From assembly GCF_001316105.1 (NCBI RefSeq), contig NZ_BBCP01000005.1, positions 1 to 64,000 of the forward strand: a DNA stretch of 64,000 nt, in the 5' to 3' direction. The DNA comes from Thermogymnomonas acidicola JCM 13583. Its GTDB lineage: Archaea > Thermoplasmatota > Thermoplasmata > Thermoplasmatales > Thermoplasmataceae. Of the stretch, positions 59,937 to 64,000 are shown one piece after another (the stretch's first letter is position 1; every line of letters starts with the position of its first letter). A model generated the notes under the pieces. The model did not search any database. It was not told where the DNA came from and was given only the letters and a program-made list of their open reading frames with translations. The translations under genes were made by a program, and so were the position numbers.

Positions 59937-61634
59937 CCCCCCTCTGCACCTGTAAGCTGCCGTCCAGGTCGTGCACGTACTTCTTGCCCCTCATGGCGGA
60001 CGCGACCGCCGCGATGAAGGAGAGTGCCATGCCGAAGTAGAAGGTTATGTGGAGTGCTTCATGAAGGCAGGCGCTATGACATGCGGGAACCAGGTGTTGC
60101 TCTCAAGCGTCGATATTACCGAGGCGCTGAGGCCGCTGGTGGCGGATGATGGCAGGCTGCTGAGTATGGTGCCAACCGGGTTATAGCCCAGGAAGGCTGA
60201 GAAGAGCGCTGAGGTCGGCGGTATGTTGCTGAAGTACGGGGACAAGCGAGCTGGCGCCAGCCGCTGTAAGCGTGGAAGCGAAAGCGTGTGGCAGGCTGTA
60301 GGAGAGGTCGAGTATCACTATTGAGAAGAATATGGCAAGGCTCGCTGTCATGCCTGCGTTCTGCATCGTCGTCCTCATGCCTGATGCAGCACCCCTTGTC
60401 TCCGGGGGGGCACGGAGTTCATTATTGAGGCGGAGTTGGGCGAGGCGAACATGCCGCTGCCGAGGCCGAAGACAAGGAGCACGAGGGCGAAGTAGATGTA
60501 GACGAAGTTGTACGGGAGGAGTGCCAGGATTATGAAGCCACACCTGCGACGACCATGCCGAATGTGGCCAGGAACCTTGCCCCGTACTTGTCGGAGAGCG
60601 CACCGCTCAGCGGGCCCATGATCAGGAAGCCCGCGGTCAGGGGGGGAGCATGTAGACGCCTGCCCAGAACGGCGTCACAGAATAAGCGTAGCCATGGAGC
60701 GGGAGCCATATGCCCTGGAGCAGTATGATGAGCATGAACTGCAGCCCGCCCCTGCCTATGGAGCTGAGCATGCCCGCCAGGGTGCCATATGTGAAGGGCC
60801 TTATCTTGAACAGCTCCATCCTGAACATGGGCGAGCGCACCCTCTTCTCAACGAAGACGAAGGCCACAAGTACCGCGGCACCAACGACGATCGCTGCTAT
60901 GACCAGCGGGTTTCCCCAGCCATGGTGCTCTTGCCGTACGGCATCAGGCCGTATGTTGCACCTACGAGTATTGAGGTCAGGCCCGCAGCGAACATCATGT
61001 TGCCCACATAGTCGATCTTCTGCTGCGTGTCCCTCCTGCCGACGTCCTTCAGCTTGAGGTATGACCAGACCGTTCCGAGGATGCCCACGGGCACGCTAAC
61101 CAGGAACACGAACCTCCAGTTTATCGTGGCCAGTATGCCCCCCCAGGAGGAGGCCAATGAAAGAGCCAGAGAGGCCGGCCACCTGGTTCAGGCCAAGGGC
61201 CTTGCCCCCCCTCTCCGTCGGCGGGAAGGCGTCCGTGAGTATGGCGGCGCTGTTGGCCATGAGGAAGGCTCCGCCGACGGCCTGGACAAGCCTGAAGAGT
61301 ATGAGCTCGAGGGCGCCGGTTGTACCCTTGCCCGGCGTCAAGAAGAGCAGTATGGAGCCGATGGTAAATATGAGGAAGCCCATGTTGTAAAGCCTTGTCC
61401 TCCCGAATATGTCTGAGAGCCTGCCGAATGTCACGAGCAGTGTGGCTGTGACTATGTTGTAGCCCATTATGATCCACAGCAGGTACACGAACGAACCAGG
61501 GGGGGCGAACGGGTTCAGGTCTATGCCCCCCTGAATATGGCTGGGAGCGAGATTATCAGGATCGTCTGGTTGATGAAGGCCATCAGTATGCTTATTGTGG
61601 TGTTTGACAGTGCTATCCATTTATACTGCACCAT
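59908..61634 (-). CDS. DHA2-family MFS drug efflux pump, frame broken
   Basis: Fourteen-helix multidrug proton antiporter of the EmrB/QacA type, about 575 codons. [57 protein letters not shown] (loop 2-3 motif A), [20 protein letters not shown] and [10 protein letters not shown] (motif C-like), [39 protein letters not shown] and [20 protein letters not shown]. Breaks near 61530, 61150, 60915, 60645, 60550, 60405 and 60230. The start at 61634 was chosen because [12 protein letters not shown], typical of helix 1, follows. The MarR gene downstream suggests inducible efflux. Confidence 0.87.
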
Positions 61635-61715
61635 GATAATCATGTCCTAAATTATTTCAGCTATAAAACATTTCACTGGAAAAGTAAAATATCGGCGTTG
61701 ATATACATCTCTTGG

Positions 61716-61826
61716 ATGGAAAGGAACCGCAAGATACTCCTCATAGTGATCCTCCTCATAGTCGCGAACTTCGCGATGATGCTGATAGCGGCCATGATCA
61801 ACGAGGGGGGGATGCTGAACCCCTGA
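61716..61826 (+). CDS. Small single-helix membrane peptide
   Basis: 36 residues: MERNRKILLIVILLIVANFA continues with MMLIAAMINEGG and ends MLNP. A basic N-terminus and one hydrophobic helix suggest a membrane peptide. A/T-rich AAGTAAAATATC (61681-61692) lies 24-35 bases upstream, matching the leaderless promoters seen elsewhere in the window. No family recognised. It could also be a chance frame, but the next gene is likewise tiny and promoter-linked. Confidence 0.4.
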   Translation: MERNRKILLIVILLIVANFAMMLIAAMINEGGMLNP

Positions 61827-61871
61827 GCTAAGTTAAAATACCGTCTGGGGGGGATTTTTGATACGATAGGG

Positions 61872-62066
61872 ATGGCGCAGCTCAGAGAGCTCGAGCGTTT
61901 TGAGGAGAACTTCCTCGACCTGTGCCTAGATCCTGAGTACAAGGAAAAGCTGAGGCAGGAGATCGCCAAGAGGAGCGAGCCACTGGACAGGAAAGCCATG
62001 AAGAAGTACAAGGACAAGATAGAGAAGGTCAATGAGAAGTACAGGGAAAAGACGCTGAAGCACTGA
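61872..62066 (+). CDS. Small charged helical protein
   Basis: Intact 64-residue frame, MAQLRELERFEENFLDLCLD then EYKEKLRQEIAKR and KKYKDKIEKVNEKYREKTLK. Almost wholly helical with Lys/Glu heptad-like spacing, suggesting a short coiled coil or partner-binding protein. A TATA-like GTTAAAATA (61832-61840) precedes it by about 32 bases. No family recognised. It is followed by the CinA-like gene after 30 bases. Confidence 0.6.
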   Translation: MAQLRELERFEENFLDLCLDPEYKEKLRQEIAKRSEPLDRKAMKKYKDKIEKVNEKYREKTLKH

Positions 62067-62096
62067 GATTTTAAGTGGCCTGGCGATATCCATCCG

Positions 62097-62886
62097 ATGC
62101 AAGCCGCTGTCCTGACCATAGGAAACGAGATACTTAAGGGAAAGACCGTTAACACCAACGCGGCCCACATCGGCCGCGTGCTCACATTTTCTGGCCACAC
62201 CGTTGTCCTGGGCCTCACGGTAAGGGACGTGCGTGAGGAGATAGTCTGGGGGGGCTTCAGGACAGCATCACAGTTCGCTGACATAGTGGTCTCCACCGGA
62301 GGCCTTGGCCCTACATTCGACGACATGACATCGTCGTCTTTCGCTGAGGCCCTGGGACTACCGCTCGTTGAGAACCTGAGGCCATGGAGATGATAAGGTC
62401 CCGCCTCACCGCCAGGGGGGGCCTGGAGATGACAGAGAACAGGAGGAAGATGGCCATGATGCCCCAGGGGGGGCCAGAGCCATCAGGAACCTGGCAGGGA
62501 CTGCCCCCCGGGATATATCTCGAAGCAGGGGGGGCAAGAAGTACCTGGTGACGCCTGGCGTGCCTGACGAGATGAGTCTGTGCTCGAGAACGCCATAGAA
62601 CTGATCGCTGACAGGAACGTCAGGTACGCGGAGAGGTCGACGCTGGTGCGCGGCATAATGGAGAGCTCCTTTGCGCCCCCCATGTGGATGAGGTGATGAA
62701 GATGTTTGCGGGCAGGGTATACATAAAGAGCCACCCCCAGGCCCAGGGGGGGCCCCAGGGGGGGCCTGAGATAGAACTGGAGGTTTCCGCTTCTGGCCAG
62801 GACCCGAGGGGGGGACGTCGAGGGTGCCCTGCGGGAGCTGGAGAGAAGGGCAGCCTCGATGGGGGGGCGAGTACTCCAGGATCTAG
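62097..62886 (+). CDS. CinA-like MoCF-domain protein, frame broken
   Basis: Molybdopterin-binding-fold protein related to the CinA N-terminal domain, about 260 codons. QAAVLTIGNEILKGKTVNTN, AHIGRVLTFSGHTVVLGLTV, IVVSTGGLGPTFDDMTSSSF (the TGGLGPT substrate loop), then in other frames RKMAMMPQG, YLVTPGVPDEM and APHVDEVMKMFAGRVYIKS. Breaks near 62380, 62475, 62510, 62572, 62680, 62750 and 62810, at nearly every long G run. Archaeal members may have ADP-ribose pyrophosphatase or unknown activity. The stop overlaps the convergent SIS gene. Confidence 0.8.
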
Positions 62887-63913
62887 TGTGCCCCCGGCGG
62901 GAATACTATGCTGTCGTACCGCAGGTAGCGCTCGTCCTCGAACCTCAGGTAGTCAGGGTTGATGCCCATCCTCAGGGCTAGGTGGTAGGCGAAGAAGTAG
63001 ACAGAGAGGATGTAGGTGAACGGCGACCTCATCTCGTCTATGTAGGGCACATCCATGCTGTGGTCGCCATCGCCGTTCACCACGAGCGTCTCTGTATCTG
63101 TCTCCCTGCACGCCCTCACTATGTCGGAAACCCTGTCCTCAACAGTGGGCGTGCTGAATATTATGACCAGCGTTTCCTGGTCTATGACCGAAGTGCAGCC
63201 GTGGTTGAACTCTTCGAGCTCGATGCCCTCAGCGTGGAGGTGCGTGGCCTCCTTGAGCTTCTGTGCGCACTCCCTGGCGCTGACCTGGTTTGGGCCAGCC
63301 CCCCCAAGCACGAACATCCTCTTCGGCACACGGATGCCCTGGGCCATCTCCCTACCTAGCCTGTCTAAGTAGGGTATGTTCCTTGAGATGATGGAGGAGA
63401 CCGTTTCCCAGTCGTCCCAGGCGCCTAGGGCATTTCCCGTCAAGATGTACGAGGCGATGGCGTTGTCGAAGAACGCCTTTGTGTTGCAGAGCGAGATATC
63501 GGGCGAGTTCCCTATGACAAGACCCGTGTCGCTCTCCCTTATGATGGGCGAGTCCCTGTAATGCGATATGCCCACGGTCCTGCACTTCCCCCTGTGCTTC
63601 CTGAGGGCGTCAACGGTGGACTTCGTCTTCCCGGTGTGGGAGATGCCTATGATGGTTCCTGATGGCCTCATGAACCTCTCCAGCTCGAAGGCCTGGACGC
63701 ACCTGACCCTCATATCGTCCGCTGGCTGCGAACCGACAAGTGCGGAGTGGTAGCTCGTACCGTTTCCAGTGAAAAGGATCTGGCCTGTGTCACCACCAAG
63801 CCTGAAGTCCTCGCAGGCTGAGACCGTGCCCTGAGGCCGTTCGGTATGTCCATGAGCATGTCGTACATTGCGTATGGGTGTCCGCTCCTCCTTGGTGGCA
63901 GCTCGTCTGTCAT
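62883..63913 (-). CDS. SIS-domain sugar-phosphate protein, one frame shift near start
   Basis: Two sugar-isomerase (SIS) domains as in the GlmS isomerase half or related deglycase/aldose isomerases, about 343 codons. TDELPPRRSGHPYAMYDMLM is the start; a shift near 63830 joins VSACEDFRLGGDTGQILFTG. NGTSYHSALVG and PSGTIIGISHTGKTKSTVDA are the first-domain phosphate loops, MFVLGGAGPNQVSARECAQK and HLHAEGIELEEFNHGCTSVI the second. There is no glutaminase domain, so amination with glutamine is unlikely. Leaderless start at 63913 behind a reverse-strand TATA box. Confidence 0.82.
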
Positions 63914-63933
63914 CGTGGAGTTCAGTCACTCAT

Positions 63934-63943
63934 GATATAAAGG
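63934..63943 (-). promoter_or_regulatory. TATA box for the SIS-domain gene
   Basis: Reverse strand CCTTTATATC, 21-30 bases before the ATG at 63913, with no ribosome binding site between. Confidence 0.6.
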
Positions 63944-64000
63944 ATTTTCACAAACGGCCCTTTGGATATTGCTCACAGTGAAATGAAAAAAGTACCCTGT

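Larger units (their letters stand above)
1..64000. repeat. Window-wide excess of seven-base G/C runs
   Basis: Runs of G or C of length seven occur on both strands throughout, in genes and between them; in stretches counted by eye there were about three to seven per kilobase, against well under one expected from composition. Most in-gene runs keep frame and add one Gly or Pro to the family consensus. Runs of 5, 6 or 8 usually coincide with frame breaks. A/T homopolymers show nothing similar. Most likely an artefact of sequencing or assembly, discussed in the findings. Confidence 0.75.

Noticed and set aside
61673-62326. 217-residue minus-strand open frame rich in Ser and hydrophobic residues
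   Set aside because: It is antisense to the small charged protein and the CinA-like gene, both with promoters and, for the latter, conserved motifs. The composition is that of a reverse-complement shadow.
1-64000. Programmed frameshifting or RNA editing at G runs
   Set aside because: Breaks occur in both directions, in essential and non-essential genes, at runs of several lengths and also at short GG/CC sites, with no shared stimulatory structure. Sequence error is simpler.
1-64000. G runs as G-quadruplex or uptake-sequence elements
   Set aside because: Runs are not grouped in fours at quadruplex spacing and have no constant flanking sequence beyond codon context, so neither explanation fits.
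1-64000. CRISPR arrays, insertion sequences, prophage or integration sites
   Set aside because: No regular spaced repeats, transposase or integrase motifs, or terminal inverted repeats were found on either strand.

Overview
The window is an archaeal chromosome segment of high G+C content. The archaeal assignment rests on RNA polymerase subunit E', Spt4, ribosomal proteins S24e, S27ae and S3Ae, NMD3, a GTP-dependent dephospho-CoA kinase, a lysine pathway on the carrier protein LysW, and promoters with a TATA box about 22-35 bases before the start codon and no Shine-Dalgarno sequence. A relative of the Thermoplasmata fits the content best, but that is inference. The lifestyle suggested is heterotrophic: fatty-acid or ketone beta-oxidation, amino-acid permeases and efflux pumps. 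No rRNA, tRNA, CRISPR array or insertion sequence was seen.

The most conspicuous property is an excess of G or C runs, mostly exactly seven long. Inside conserved proteins a seven-base run usually sits where four bases would restore the family consensus, adding one Gly or Pro without changing frame. Runs of 5, 6 or 8 commonly coincide with a frame break. A second, smaller class looks like loss of one base from GGG or GGGG. Many genes are therefore in two to five pieces here. Coordinates below span the whole reconstructed gene, and I treat most breaks as likely sequence error rather than true pseudogenes.

Layout. 1-14.5 kb: nicotinate phosphoribosyltransferase and cysS, transporters, a diaminopimelate decarboxylase-like lysA, tatA, an SCP2-like protein, an iron alcohol dehydrogenase, DUF763 and DUF2175 proteins, and an information-processing cluster (S27ae, S24e, dephospho-CoA kinase, Spt4, RpoE). 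14.6-19 kb: an acyl-CoA dehydrogenase, NMD3, arginine deiminase and S3Ae. 19-34.6 kb: a lipid/acyl-CoA catabolic island (thiolase with its DUF35 partner, acyl-CoA synthetase, hydroxyacyl-CoA dehydrogenase, enoyl-CoA hydratase, two more acyl-CoA dehydrogenases, four short-chain dehydrogenases, a zinc alcohol dehydrogenase, an HpaB/4-hydroxybutyryl-CoA dehydratase-family protein, TenA and an acetate-type transporter). 34.7-37.6 kb: a vWA protein, a PP2C phosphatase and an atypical kinase resembling the TerY-P signalling triad.

37.8-58.2 kb: two convergent HTH-ACT regulators, then one co-oriented run lysW-Y-Z-J-X-K, hisZ-G-D-B-H-A-F-IE-C, an amino-acid permease, then lysT-U, homoisocitrate dehydrogenase and homocitrate synthase. 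Together these encode nearly all of the alpha-aminoadipate/LysW route to lysine (the aminoadipate aminotransferase is not here) and nearly all of histidine synthesis (histidinol-phosphate phosphatase is not here). The lysT and homocitrate synthase upstream regions share a palindromic element. 58.3-64 kb: an NfeD-like protein, a PaiB-like protein facing a MarR regulator and DHA2 efflux pump, two very small genes, a CinA-like protein and a SIS-domain protein.
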